Shown here: piece by piece, positions 53,265 through 62,145 of the stretch
Layout of the letters: each line of letters starts with the position of its first letter
How positions within the stretch are numbered: position 1 is the stretch's first letter
Source of the DNA: Coleofasciculus sp937127375
GTDB taxonomy: Bacteria; Cyanobacteriota; Cyanobacteriia; Cyanobacteriales; Coleofasciculaceae
Reading direction: 5' to 3' (one strand)
Length of the DNA: 64,000 nucleotides
Assembly (NCBI GenBank): GCA_040218875.1
Contig: JAVJQP010000058.1
Translations under genes and position numbers: made by a program
The notes under the pieces: model-generated
Told to the model about the DNA's origin: nothing
The model's input: the letters and a program-made list of their open reading frames with translations, nothing else
The model's database searches: none

Positions 53265-54122
53265 ATGCTTGAAAAAATAACACCTCTTATTCTGACCTTT
53301 AATGAAGCCCCTAACATCGATCGCACTCTGGCAAAACTCACTTGGGCAAAGCAAATCGTCGTTATCGACAGCTACAGTACTGACGAAACCTTGGACATTG
53401 TAAAATCCTATCCGCAAACCCAAGTCTTCCAGCGGCAGTTCGATACCCATCACAACCAGTGGAACTACGGCTTGGCACAAGTGAAAACTGAATGGGTACT
53501 CTCCCTCGATGCCGATTACATGCTTACCGACGAACTGATTGCTGAACTTGCGTCTCTTCCCACAGATTCCCCCATAGATGGCTACTTCGCCCGGTTCAAA
53601 TATTGCGTATTTGGCAAGCCACTACGGGGAACATTACTTCCGCCTCGACAAGTTCTATTTCGACGGGAAAAATCTATTTATCTCGATGACGGACATACCC
53701 AGCTACTTCACGTCAGAGGTGAGTCGGGTACACTCAACTCCTATATCTACCACGACGATCGCAAACCTCTAAGCCGCTGGTTATGGGCGCAAGATCGCTA
53801 CATGCTGATTGAAAACCAGAAAATCCTGGAAACGTCTCCTGGTGAACTCAGCTTCGGCGATCGCATTCGGCGGCAAAAAATCCTCGCCCCCTTCGTCATC
53901 CTGTTCTACTGTCTGATCTTAAACCTTGGTATTCTCGACGGTTGGTATGGCTGGTATTATGCACTCCAGCGCACCCTGGCAGAAATTCTACTCTCTATTC
54001 GTCTCATCGAAATGGAAAAATTTGAATCTCAAGTACCCACCATGTCGGACAGATCTGTTTCCAATATAATCGCAGCAACATCTACCCAATCGGTTAACCC
54101 TTCTGTTTTTGTGAAGAAATAG
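53265..54122 (+). CDS. Glycosyltransferase family 2 (WaaE/KdtX-like)
   Basis: A 285-residue GT-A enzyme. KITPLILTFNEAPNIDRTLA near the N-terminus, then IVVIDSYSTDETLDIVKSYP, and EWVLSLDADYMLTDELIAEL, where DAD is the DxD metal site. The middle carries HTQLLHVRGESGTLNSYIYH and a hydrophobic C-terminal region (PFVILFYCLILNLGILDGWY), typical of LPS-core WaaE-type transferases. GC-rich and HIP1-containing compared with the methyltransferase before it. The next gene is convergent. Confidence 0.88.
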   Translation: MLEKITPLILTFNEAPNIDRTLAKLTWAKQIVVIDSYSTDETLDIVKSYPQTQVFQRQFDTHHNQWNYGLAQVKTEWVLSLDADYMLTDELIAELASLPTDSPIDGYFARFKYCVFGKPLRGTLLPPRQVLFRREKSIYLDDGHTQLLHVRGESGTLNSYIYHDDRKPLSRWLWAQDRYMLIENQKILETSPGELSFGDRIRRQKILAPFVILFYCLILNLGILDGWYGWYYALQRTLAEILLSIRLIEMEKFESQVPTMSDRSVSNIIAATSTQSVNPSVFVKK

Positions 54123-54169
54123 CCCCAATGTGCCATAATACATCTCAAACCATGCACTATGGCACGTTT

Positions 54170-55513
54170 CTACATTGTTGCCTTATCCCCTGCTTGAGTT
54201 ATTCTATTCGTTTGATGCCCTTTTTTCCGATCCATTCCATTAGGGCTTGATACAAACTCTGAAATGACAGACTGATGAAATAATTTAGAATACTCTCGTG
54301 CAATCAAATCGGGGGTAAAATTGGATTGTAAATACCGACGACCGGCTTCACCCATACGCTTGACTAATCGTTCATCTATGGACAAGCGTCGAATAAATTC
54401 TGCCAAACCCTTCGCATCACCATTACTGAACGCTGCACCACATTCAGCCTCCGCAATCAGTGTCTGTAAATAAGACTGGGGTTCACAAATCGCAGCGATT
54501 GGACGCCCTGCGGCTAAGGCGGCGTAAAGTTTACTGGGGGCGACTAAACCTTCCATCCCTGAACTAATGCTAACTAAGGATAAATCCCCTGAAGTGAGTG
54601 AATAGGGTAGGTTTTGTTTATCTTGATAGGGTAAAAAGCGGCAATTCCTTAAGCCAAGCAGACGAGTTTGGGTTTCAAAGGCTTCCCGTTTAGCACCATT
54701 ACCAATAAACACAAACAAAATTGGCTTATTTTGTAACAGTTGGGCTGCGTTGAGAATCGTTTCCATATCATGGCAGCGACCCATATTTCCGGAATAGAGT
54801 ACCGTAAACTGATCAACTAGATTGAAGTTTTGGGCAAACCAATTATCCTGTTTAGCAATGGGTACAATCCAATTGGCATCTGCCCAATTATGAATAACGG
54901 TAATTTTGTCGTTCAGGGAGGGACATTTAGCGGCGACATGAGTTTTCATCGAAGGACTCAAGACCACAATTTGTTGAGCCTGTTTCCAAATATGGCAGTT
55001 TACTATATTCCAGAGTTTGACCAGCCAGTGGCGACGAGACACAACATTGAGTTCGACTGCAACATCTGGATATAAATCATAGACTAAACACACATAAGGT
55101 AGTCCAAATAACTTTTTCGCCAAATATCCCAGAATGGGCAAAAAAGGAGGAGCAGTGGTTAACAGAAGTATGTCTCCCCGACTACGGGTTCTGAGTAAAT
55201 GCAGTCCAGCCCGCAGACAAAAGATTAGTCCATTCAATGCTTTGCCACGAATACGCTTTGACCAAATCCGAGTCGCCCGCGATCGCTGAACGATAAGTTG
55301 CTGAAAATACTCTTTGGCTGGTGCTGAGTGGCTTTGAAATGCATAACCTGGTTGTCCAGTAAACACTCGCACCGACAAACCTTGTTTTCCCAACTCGATA
55401 GCCAGTTCTTCTATTAGCTGTCCAGTTGCAGCGTAGTCAGGGGGGTAATATTGAGTTACGATCGATAATCTGAGAGATTTACTATGCCGTAGGGGAGTCT
55501 CACTATTGCTCAT
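54170..55513 (-). CDS. Glycosyltransferase family 4 (WbuB-like)
   Basis: A 447-residue GT-B enzyme on the opposite strand to the rest of the island. RLSIVTQYYPPDYAATGQLI opens the N-terminal domain; TVLYSGNMGRCHDMETILNA begins the donor domain; SSGMEGLVAPSKLYAALAAG carries the E-x7-E-type motif. This opening, with QYYPPDYAATGQLIEELA, matches the WbuB/WcaI-like transferases, often for N-acetyl-fucosamine or fucose, though sugar identity is inference. Its upstream gap to wzc (55514-56105) would hold divergent promoters. Confidence 0.9.
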   Translation of the reverse strand: MSNSETPLRHSKSLRLSIVTQYYPPDYAATGQLIEELAIELGKQGLSVRVFTGQPGYAFQSHSAPAKEYFQQLIVQRSRATRIWSKRIRGKALNGLIFCLRAGLHLLRTRSRGDILLLTTAPPFLPILGYLAKKLFGLPYVCLVYDLYPDVAVELNVVSRRHWLVKLWNIVNCHIWKQAQQIVVLSPSMKTHVAAKCPSLNDKITVIHNWADANWIVPIAKQDNWFAQNFNLVDQFTVLYSGNMGRCHDMETILNAAQLLQNKPILFVFIGNGAKREAFETQTRLLGLRNCRFLPYQDKQNLPYSLTSGDLSLVSISSGMEGLVAPSKLYAALAAGRPIAAICEPQSYLQTLIAEAECGAAFSNGDAKGLAEFIRRLSIDERLVKRMGEAGRRYLQSNFTPDLIAREYSKLFHQSVISEFVSSPNGMDRKKGHQTNRITQAGDKATM

Positions 55514-56105
55514 GTTTCTGTGTTACTGACTGGGATCTAAAATAGATATCAGATTACGCTAAAATTTACATATTGATTTGCTACTATCCGGACTAGATTA
55601 GCACTCAATTTTATGAATTTATCAAGTCTTTGATTAACTTTACCTATTTATGTTATTTTACTTGTTAACCTAATGCATGAAGATTTGATAAATACTCCGG
55701 ACTTAAACATTGATGTCAGTATTAAGAGTTTATCATTCATCTAAATGAGGTGATTGCCTTAATTTTAGACATCACCACATTTTAACGAAAATTTCCACCA
55801 CGTTTGGATAGATTTATAGTGGTTTGCCCATCCACCGCCGCGATAGGCAAGATTAGTAAACTCAAAATGCCTACACCCTGACCCAGCTAAAGATTATCCT
55901 GATTAAACGCACCAGCGCTGTATCTGTAAGTAGTCATTATGATCAGCGTACACTAAAACATCTTAAAAAGTTCTTCTCCTCCTGTGGTCGGGAGTTCTAG
56001 CTGCTTACGAGGTTCAACATTCCTGCATCCCCACCCTTTCTGGGATAAGGAATTTAATCGTCCACTATTCGCGTCAGTTTGAGAAACGCCAACGTTTAAC
56101 GAATT
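55514..56105. other. Divergent intergenic region
   Basis: A 592-bp gap between the minus-strand glycosyltransferase gene and the plus-strand wzc gene. AT-rich around 55560-55740. No gene and no clear dispersed repeat were seen. It must contain promoters for both directions; no operator could be assigned. Confidence 0.5.
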
Positions 56106-58403
56106 ATGGGTTCAAATGGAGAATATCAGCCGTTACCACCCAATCGTAATGGACAACTACCGTCAGAACTGTCCAGCCTCTCCCTGTATGAGTTAGTTGA
56201 GACAGAGGACGACAAGCTGGATTTGCGTAAGATTCTAGCGGTAGCGCGGCGACGGGCATGGGTTGTCGTTGGGATGGCGATCGCGGTAACATCGGGAATT
56301 GTCACGAAAGTCTTGCAGCAGACGCCCAACTACGAAGGTAAGTTTCAGTTATTAGTTGGGTCAGTTTCCGGTGAAGATCACTTCGATCAGATTAGTGAAT
56401 CCCTGAATCAATCCTCTGGGGTTCAAACCAATAGTATTGATTACGACACCCAGATTCAGGTGCTGTGGAGTCCTCAAGTGATGACTCCGATTGTCGAACA
56501 AATTCAGTCTCGCTATCCAGAAATTGACTATAATACGCTTCGCCGCCAATTGGCGATTAATCAGTTACAAGAAACGAAAATATTAGAAGTACGCTACCAA
56601 GATTCTGATCCGGAAAAAATTCAATTTATTTTAGAGCAAATTGCCCAAGGCTATGTAAACTACTCACTCTCTGAACAACAGACGAGTACACGACAGGGGA
56701 TTGAGTTTGTCGAAGAGCAACTGCCTAAACTTCAGGGGCGGGTGGATACTCTCCAGCAAAAGCTACAACGATTTCGCCAAGAAAATATATTAGTTGATCC
56801 TGATAGTCAGGGTCAAGTCTTGACCAATCGAGTTAGCGCCATCGTCCAAGAACGTCAAGATACCCAAACTAAACTGGATGAAGCCCGCACCCTGGCGGTA
56901 CAACTGCAAAGTCAATTAAGGGAATTAGGACTATCTCCAGAACAAGCGATCGCGGCTTCCGCCCTCTCCGAAGCCCCGCGTTATCAGCAGTTGCTGAATC
57001 AGTTGACGGAGATCGAAAGTCAAATTGCTAGTGAATCGGCGCGGTTTACCGAACAGAGTCCCACGATTCAGGCGCTACGAGAGAAGCAACAAAATTTACT
57101 TCCTCTGCTGAGTCAGGAAGCCGGAACTGTTTTGGGGGCAAATGCTAGTGCTGTACCCGAAAATCCGGCATCTCTGGCATCTCCGAGTTCCTTACGTTCG
57201 ATACTGACTCAGCAGCTTGTAGAGACGACAAATCAAATTAATATGCTAGAAGTGCGGGCAGGTGCGATCGCTAAAGCGGAACGGTTGATGAGTCAGCAAC
57301 TGAAGAATTTGGCAGTGGTTGCCCGTCAGTATACGGATTTACAGCGGGAGTTGAAAGTCGCCACCGAGAGTTTGAACCGCTTTCTGGCGGTGCGAGAAAC
57401 GCTACAAATTGAAGCCGCCCAAAAGACATTACCTTGGCAGCTTATTGCCCAACCCCAACAACCTCAAACACCAATCTCTCCCGACGTCCCCCGTGGTTTG
57501 GTGTTTGGGGCGGTGGCTGGATTGCTGGCAGGTGCTGGGGCGGGGTTTTTAGCGGAAAAATTAGACAAGGTATTTCACTCAGCCGAGGAGTTGAAGGAAA
57601 AGACAGGGTTAGCGGTTTTGGGTACGATTCCTTTTCACAAGCCTCTGAAAAAACAGAGTAAACTCGCAAAAACAGCCGGGAAACCGGAAACTCCGCTATT
57701 GGCATCTTCTATAAGTCAATCCACTTATCGCTATCATGCTTCTCCATTTTTAGAGGCTTTTCGTTCGCTTCAGACGAATCTTCAGTTTATTAGTCCCGAT
57801 CAACCGATTCGTTCGGTGGTAATCAGTTCAGCAGTTCCCGCTGATGGCAAATCCACTATAGCGACTTTTATGGCACAAGCTGCCGCCGCCATGGGACAAC
57901 GGGTATTATTGGTGGATGCCGATTTGCGGCGTCCGCAGCTCCATCTGAGGACGGATTTACCCAATGTTTGGGGATTGAGTCATGTTATTTCCAGTGACAT
58001 TAATGTGAAAGATGTGATTCAGCCATCACCGTTGGAGGAGAATCTATTGGTGTTAACCGCCGGACAAATTCCCCCTGATCCGACTCGACTCCTCTGTTCT
58101 CAAAAAATGCAGCATTTAGTTGAGTCGTTTCAAGAAATGTTTGATTTAGTGATTTTTGATACACCCCCGATGTTAGGTTTAGCCGATGCGCGGTTATTGG
58201 CAGCGCATACCGATGGAATTGTTATGGTGGTGGGATTAGGAAGAACGGATCGGACGGTATTAATGCAGGTGTTATCTGGATTGAAAACCTCTCATGCCAG
58301 AGTTTTGGGAGTGGTGGCGAATGGGGTTAAAAATTACACTACGAGTTCTTATGATTATTATCATCGCTATTATGGGAAGATGCCCCAGGAAACGACAGTG
58401 TAG
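56106..58403 (+). CDS. wzc: Polysaccharide co-polymerase with tyrosine kinase domain (Wzc-like, PCP-2a)
   Basis: A 765-residue fusion. An N-terminal Wzz domain includes a first transmembrane helix near residues 52-70 (VVVGMAIAVTSGIVTKVL), a long periplasmic coiled-coil part (about 190-430), and a second helix near 461-480 (GLVFGAVAGLLAGAGAGFLA). The cytosolic BY-kinase follows: Walker A SSAVPADGKSTIATF near residue 575, Walker A' LLVDADLRRPQ, and Walker B DLVIFDTPPM. The C-terminal tyrosine cluster (YTTSSYDYYHRYYGKM, about 745-760) is the autophosphorylation tail. Such proteins set chain length and control Wzy-type polymerisation, so its presence beside an ABC exporter is noteworthy. It lies at the 3' end of the island. 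Confidence 0.94.
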   Translation: MGSNGEYQPLPPNRNGQLPSELSSLSLYELVETEDDKLDLRKILAVARRRAWVVVGMAIAVTSGIVTKVLQQTPNYEGKFQLLVGSVSGEDHFDQISESLNQSSGVQTNSIDYDTQIQVLWSPQVMTPIVEQIQSRYPEIDYNTLRRQLAINQLQETKILEVRYQDSDPEKIQFILEQIAQGYVNYSLSEQQTSTRQGIEFVEEQLPKLQGRVDTLQQKLQRFRQENILVDPDSQGQVLTNRVSAIVQERQDTQTKLDEARTLAVQLQSQLRELGLSPEQAIAASALSEAPRYQQLLNQLTEIESQIASESARFTEQSPTIQALREKQQNLLPLLSQEAGTVLGANASAVPENPASLASPSSLRSILTQQLVETTNQINMLEVRAGAIAKAERLMSQQLKNLAVVARQYTDLQRELKVATESLNRFLAVRETLQIEAAQKTLPWQLIAQPQQPQTPISPDVPRGLVFGAVAGLLAGAGAGFLAEKLDKVFHSAEELKEKTGLAVLGTIPFHKPLKKQSKLAKTAGKPETPLLASSISQSTYRYHASPFLEAFRSLQTNLQFISPDQPIRSVVISSAVPADGKSTIATFMAQAAAAMGQRVLLVDADLRRPQLHLRTDLPNVWGLSHVISSDINVKDVIQPSPLEENLLVLTAGQIPPDPTRLLCSQKMQHLVESFQEMFDLVIFDTPPMLGLADARLLAAHTDGIVMVVGLGRTDRTVLMQVLSGLKTSHARVLGVVANGVKNYTTSSYDYYHRYYGKMPQETTV

Positions 58404-58790
58404 AGTAGGTGAAAATCATTATTTGTTATTTGTAAGGTGAAATATTTCTTACTGTGCAAGGGAGACAAGGGAAATTGTAGGGGCGGGTTTAGCCACTCAG
58501 TCAGATGAGCTAACCGTTAACCTCTCAACAAAACCCGCCCTTCTCCAGGGTGGCAGTACTTTTAATGCAAATGCAAACCTCTTCTACAAGCCTTATTTTG
58601 GTGGGTTACGGCGGATAGTTCATTAAATGGTTATTGGTGTTGTTTAAGTCCCCGCCTAACCCACCCTACCGGACTGACACAGCTAAAATTGTGGAATAGA
58701 TTTGACGTTTAAACCGGGCGCAAGCCTTGCGCCCCTACAATGCTAATCCACCAATTAAGGTGTGCCACGCCACTACAAATTCCAACGAAT
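58404..58790. repeat. Dispersed repeat cluster
   Basis: No gene. 58478-58545 has GTAGGGGCGGGTTTAGCC...AAACCCGCCC, related to 63046-63108. 58675-58775 carries a copy of the ACACAGCTAAAATTGTGGAA / GGGCGCAAGCCTTGCGCCCC / GTGTGCCACGCCACTA repeat also seen at 17350-17620 and 21355-21605. Confidence 0.8.
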
Positions 58791-58809
58791 TCTACTTTTA
58801 TGGGCGTAG

Positions 58810-59493
58810 TTATCGTTCCGATAAAATCCGTAATCTTTCTGGATTTAATATCTGAATTCTCGACCCTTGAATTGAAATCAATTCTTCCTGACTCAATTTG
58901 GCAAATACCCGTGATAATGTTTCAGGAATCGTTCCTAATAAAGAGGCTAACTGAGTCTTGGTTATATCTAATTTTACGTGATTGGAATGCTCAGACTGAG
59001 CGTTTAAATAGAGCAAATAAGCCGCCAAACGTCCGGGTACTTCCTTTAACGATAAATCTTCAATTAATCGGGCAAAATGTCGCAAATGCCGCGCAAAAAC
59101 GGCTAACATATTAATCGCTATCTTTGGCTGTTTTTCTAACAATTCTAAGAAAGCATCGCGCCCAAAAAATAACAATTCCGTTTTCTCTAACGCTGTAGCC
59201 GATGCGGGAAAGCATTCGCCATCAAAAGCGGGGACTTCGGCAAAATGTTCTCCTACCCCAAAAAATTCTAATATTTGTTCTTTCCCTTCCGCTGATAACT
59301 TAAATACTTTTACTCGACCGGATTTCACGACAAAGAATCCGCTACCGTCCTCCCCTTCAACAAAAATTACCTCACCTTTGTGATAGGATTTAGCGATCGC
59401 AATGGTCGCGATCGCGTCTAACTGCTCATCCGGTAAACCTCGCCAGAGTTGCGTATTGGCGAGAAAGTCACGCTGTTGAGAGGGTTGACTCAC
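58810..59493 (-). CDS. Crp/Fnr family transcriptional regulator
   Basis: A 227-residue regulator. The cyclic-nucleotide-binding-type domain occupies about residues 15-130 (FVEGEDGSGFFVVKSGRVKV). A dimerisation helix follows, then a winged HTH, KTQLASLLGTIPETLSRVFA near residues 180-199 with IQGSRIQILNPERLRIL. The cysteines of oxygen-sensing FNR are absent, and no NtcA-specific features are recognised, so the ligand is open. It might regulate nearby genes, but no binding sites were identified. Confidence 0.88.
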   Translation of the reverse strand: MSQPSQQRDFLANTQLWRGLPDEQLDAIATIAIAKSYHKGEVIFVEGEDGSGFFVVKSGRVKVFKLSAEGKEQILEFFGVGEHFAEVPAFDGECFPASATALEKTELLFFGRDAFLELLEKQPKIAINMLAVFARHLRHFARLIEDLSLKEVPGRLAAYLLYLNAQSEHSNHVKLDITKTQLASLLGTIPETLSRVFAKLSQEELISIQGSRIQILNPERLRILSER

Positions 59494-59525
59494 GGTGCAA
59501 AATGTGTTACTTGGCTGAAAACGGT

Positions 59526-59795
59526 TTACTGATAACAGTAGCCCAGATTTGCCGAACTAACATAGCCGTCTATTGGTCTTTCAATTGGCACCCAACCATT
59601 CGGCTGTTGTCGTATATTCAGCATTGTATTAACATCAACCTCTCGGCAATCGTTCATTTGGGCAATCTGATACTCATCAGAACCCTGTACAGATGGCGAT
59701 TGATTGGCACTAGCAACTTTTGGAAAAATGGTCAGTGCCAGTGAGTAGATGGTTGTAAATCCTAGGAGTTGCCACGTTTTTTTCGGATAGTTCAT
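59526..59795 (-). CDS. Small secreted protein with SH3-like domain
   Basis: An 89-residue protein. An N-terminal signal peptide is visible (WQLLGFTTIYSLALTIFPKV, cleavage likely after KVASA). The mature part reads CREVDVNTMLNIRQQPNGWV followed by PIERPIDGYVSSANLGYCYQ, a bacterial SH3 (SH3b) pattern with conserved LNIRxxP. Two cysteines flank the domain and may form a disulfide. Such domains bind peptidoglycan or peptides in the periplasm. Monocistronic, 32 bp upstream of the Crp-like gene on the same strand. Confidence 0.75.
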   Translation of the reverse strand: MNYPKKTWQLLGFTTIYSLALTIFPKVASANQSPSVQGSDEYQIAQMNDCREVDVNTMLNIRQQPNGWVPIERPIDGYVSSANLGYCYQ

Positions 59796-59939
59796 TGGAT
59801 CTACTTCCTCCTTTAATACTTCTATACACCCCCTAATTTTCTATAAATTGAAAGTAACCTCATCTATCTTAAGTTGAATATAAACAGAACAGGGAAAGGG
59901 AATAGGAAAAAGCTACAGCTAAATTTAAGGATTATCCTC

Positions 59940-60005
59940 GTAGGGGCGCAAGGCTTGCGCCCCTAAATTCCGCTTGCGCCCCTAAATTCCGCCCGGTTTG
60001 CGCCC
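59940..60005. repeat. GGGCGCAAG palindrome cluster
   Basis: GTAGGGGCGCAAGGCTTGCG and neighbouring CTTGCGCCCCTAAATTCCGC units, tandemly repeated, next to the TPR-like gene's 3' end. Members of this family recur at 17371 and 58716. No coding role. Confidence 0.7.
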
Positions 60006-60007
60006 AG

Positions 60008-60571
60008 TTATGAAGCTGTGGCGGAAATTTGTCCAATAATATCAGCCAAGCGATCGCGTACCTGAAGCATCGCATCCGCTATTTCTTGATCAAGAAGGCT
60101 CGGGTTTTCCCGGAGTGTGAGAATCTGTTGTTTAAGCTGTTGCAGTTGTTCTAACTGCTCTTGTTCCACATCCTCACTATCAATCGCGGCTTCGAGTTGA
60201 GAGAATTGCTCATCATTTTGCATCAACGACTCAATCTGTTCTCGTTGGGCAAGCAGTTGCGCGATCGCATTGTAGTACGCTTGAATCACCCGCACCCGCG
60301 CATAAGACTGATTGGCTTCTTCTTGTTGTCCTAAAGCCGATAACACCCGAGAACGCCCATACCAAGGAATCACGTCATCTGGATGCATTTCAATGGCTTG
60401 ATCACAAGCACTCAGAGATGTCTCTCCTTGGAGTTCCAAACATTCCTGCACCAAAGCATTAAACGTATCAGTTCTAGGGGAAAGGGTTTCAGCCGCCGTC
60501 ACCGGGGGCATATAGAGTCCCAGCACTAATACTACTGTAATAATTACCTGCCAGAGTCTTGAAAGGTTCAT
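60008..60571 (-). CDS. Secreted or anchored TPR-like protein
   Basis: A 187-residue protein. The N-terminus is a signal peptide or anchor (LWQVIITVVLVLGLYMPPVT). One tetratricopeptide-like repeat is visible near residues 45-85 (CDQAIEMHPDDVIPWYGRSR, then VLSALGQQEEANQSYARVRV), followed by a long helical, glutamine- and glutamate-rich region (LEQLQQLKQQILTLRENPSL) that could form a coiled coil. No conserved family is recognised. It lies divergently opposite the universal stress protein gene, separated by a minisatellite. Confidence 0.7.
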   Translation of the reverse strand: MNLSRLWQVIITVVLVLGLYMPPVTAAETLSPRTDTFNALVQECLELQGETSLSACDQAIEMHPDDVIPWYGRSRVLSALGQQEEANQSYARVRVIQAYYNAIAQLLAQREQIESLMQNDEQFSQLEAAIDSEDVEQEQLEQLQQLKQQILTLRENPSLLDQEIADAMLQVRDRLADIIGQISATAS

Positions 60572-60690
60572 GGAGATTTCTTCTTTATGGATACATAACT
60601 GTTCTACCCTAACGAATGTTAACGTTGACCGAGAAAGTTGGTTAATAATCCGCCAAGAAGTCTCCCTCTCCCCCGTAATTGAGTGTTTTC

Positions 60691-60873
60691 TTCCCCCGCT
60701 TTCCCCGCTTTCCCCGCTTCCCCCGCTCCCCCCGCTCCCCCCGCTCCCCCTGCTTCCCCCGCTCCCCCTGCTCCCCCCGCTCCCCCTGCTTCCCCCGCTC
60801 CCCCTGCTTCCCCCGCTCCCCCCGCTTCCCCCGCTCCCCCTGCTTCCCCCGCTCCCCCTGCTTCCCCCGCTCC
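60691..60873. repeat. CCCCGCTCCCCCTGCTT minisatellite
   Basis: A 10-bp-based pyrimidine-rich tandem array, CCCCGCTCCC / CCTGCTTCCC type units, repeated some 18 times in the divergent space between the TPR-like gene and the universal stress protein. It opens long low-complexity frames on both strands; these are artefacts of the repeat. No other gene is seen in 60572-61096. Confidence 0.92.
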
Positions 60874-61096
60874 CTCATCTTCCGTTCCCCCCAGTCGTTG
60901 ACAAATTGTCAAAGTTTGAAACCCCGATACCCAGTATCCTTATTTTTAGAAGGCACAAATACGATAACGTTCAGGACTGATGCATTGTCAGGGAAACAAC
61001 TACTACTTCCGGGGCTTGGGGAATTTACCCCAATATGGCTCCGACTCTCCTGCAATGGCGAAAGTCGCATCTTAACCACTCACAACGATTGAAACC

Positions 61097-61945
61097 ATGA
61101 TTGAAAAAATTTTGCTTGCTGTTGCCGGTCGGGGATTATGTGAAGAAATGTTTAATATGTTGACCGAAATCCCGATCATGCAACAAGTATCGGTTACGGT
61201 TCTCCATGTAGTCACCCCCCAAGTTAGTGCTGACGCCATGTCAGCCAAACTAGAAGAGGGCGGCAAGATTTTGGCAGACGCCGTTAAGTCTCTCAAAATC
61301 GATCCCAACAAAATCACACCCCGACTCAAACAGGGAGATCCCAAAGACGTAGTGCTGCAAGTAGCTCAGGAAGAGCAATCTGACCTGATCATTATGGGTT
61401 CCAGAGGACTCAAACGATTGGAATCCATCTTGGAAAACTCGGTTAGCCAATATGTTTTCCAATTGTCCTCTCGTCCCATGTTATTGGTGAAAGACGAGAT
61501 CTACGTCAAACGGATCAACCGAGTCATGGTGTCTATGAATAAATCAGAGAGTGCCAAGCAAAGCTTGGATTTGGCGCTGTCTCTGATTCGGGACGTCAAA
61601 GGCGGTCAACTGTATTTGGTTCACGTCAACCCTGACCAAAAAACGCCATCGGGTGAACCGATAACCACTCCTGAAACCGATCCGGTTTTGGCATCGGCTG
61701 CAGCAGAAGCGAAAAAGCAAGGTGTTGCCTATAAATGTATTAATAGTAAGGGTCAGGCGGGACGAGAGATTTGTCGCTTGGCAGATGAAATGAATGTGGA
61801 CTTGTTAGTCCTGGGTTCTCCTGAACGCCGTCCCACCATTGCTAAGTCTCTCCCTGATTTAGACCGATTGCTGGGGACTTCCCTGTCTGACTATGTGCGG
61901 GTGTATGCGAATTGTCCCGTGCTATTAACCCGTACACCGGATTGA
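61097..61945 (+). CDS. Universal stress protein, tandem UspA domains
   Basis: A 282-residue protein of two UspA domains. The first (residues 1-135) begins MIEKILLAVAGRGLCEEMFN and carries the ATP-binding-type GSRGLKRLESILENSVSQYV near residues 100-119. The second (about 140-282) starts RINRVMVSMNKSESAKQSLD and ends in LSDYVRVYANCPVLLTRTPD. The second GSPERRPTIAK loop is degenerate compared with the first, so nucleotide binding there is doubtful. A short copy of its last 21 codons follows at 61995-62057. Confidence 0.92.
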   Translation: MIEKILLAVAGRGLCEEMFNMLTEIPIMQQVSVTVLHVVTPQVSADAMSAKLEEGGKILADAVKSLKIDPNKITPRLKQGDPKDVVLQVAQEEQSDLIIMGSRGLKRLESILENSVSQYVFQLSSRPMLLVKDEIYVKRINRVMVSMNKSESAKQSLDLALSLIRDVKGGQLYLVHVNPDQKTPSGEPITTPETDPVLASAAAEAKKQGVAYKCINSKGQAGREICRLADEMNVDLLVLGSPERRPTIAKSLPDLDRLLGTSLSDYVRVYANCPVLLTRTPD

Positions 61946-61994
61946 GTAAAATGGCACGCTCCTTAAGGTTGGTGGGCAATGCCCACCCTACTCA

Positions 61995-62057
61995 CTGTCG
62001 GACTATGTGCGGGTGTATGCGAATTGTCCCGTGTTGTTAGCTCGGACACCGGATTAA
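61995..62057 (+). pseudogene. Duplicated tail of a universal stress protein gene
   Basis: A 63-bp segment encoding LSDYVRVYANCPVLLARTPD plus stop, almost the same protein as codons 263-282 of the Usp gene (61883-61945), with mostly synonymous DNA differences (for example CTATTAACCCGT versus TTGTTAGCTCGG). A dispersed repeat (61950-61985) lies between the two. So the ending is duplicated, either from a second Usp copy now lost or by an old tandem duplication. Confidence 0.85.
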
Positions 62058-62090
62058 CCTGAATTTCCTATAGGGGCGCAAATGTAATAT

Positions 62091-62115
62091 CCCCGACTTC
62101 TTGAAGAAGTCGGGG
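62091..62115. repeat. Dispersed palindrome (copy 3)
   Basis: CCCCGACTTCTTGAAGAAGTCGGGG, the 25-nt core of the palindromes at 14614-14644 and 20356-20386. Its left flank (TAATAT) differs from theirs (ACAGAT), so the conserved part is the palindrome itself. It lies 31 bp from the psbM stop, on the 3' side of that gene, and could act as a transcript-end hairpin. Confidence 0.9.
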
Positions 62116-62145
62116 AGCTGATGGGCGGAGGTTAGACAGCCAATG

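Noticed and set aside
60570..61092. Long proline/serine/arginine or glycine/alanine frames on both strands over the minisatellite
   Set aside because: They are open only because the ten-base tandem repeat avoids stops in every frame.
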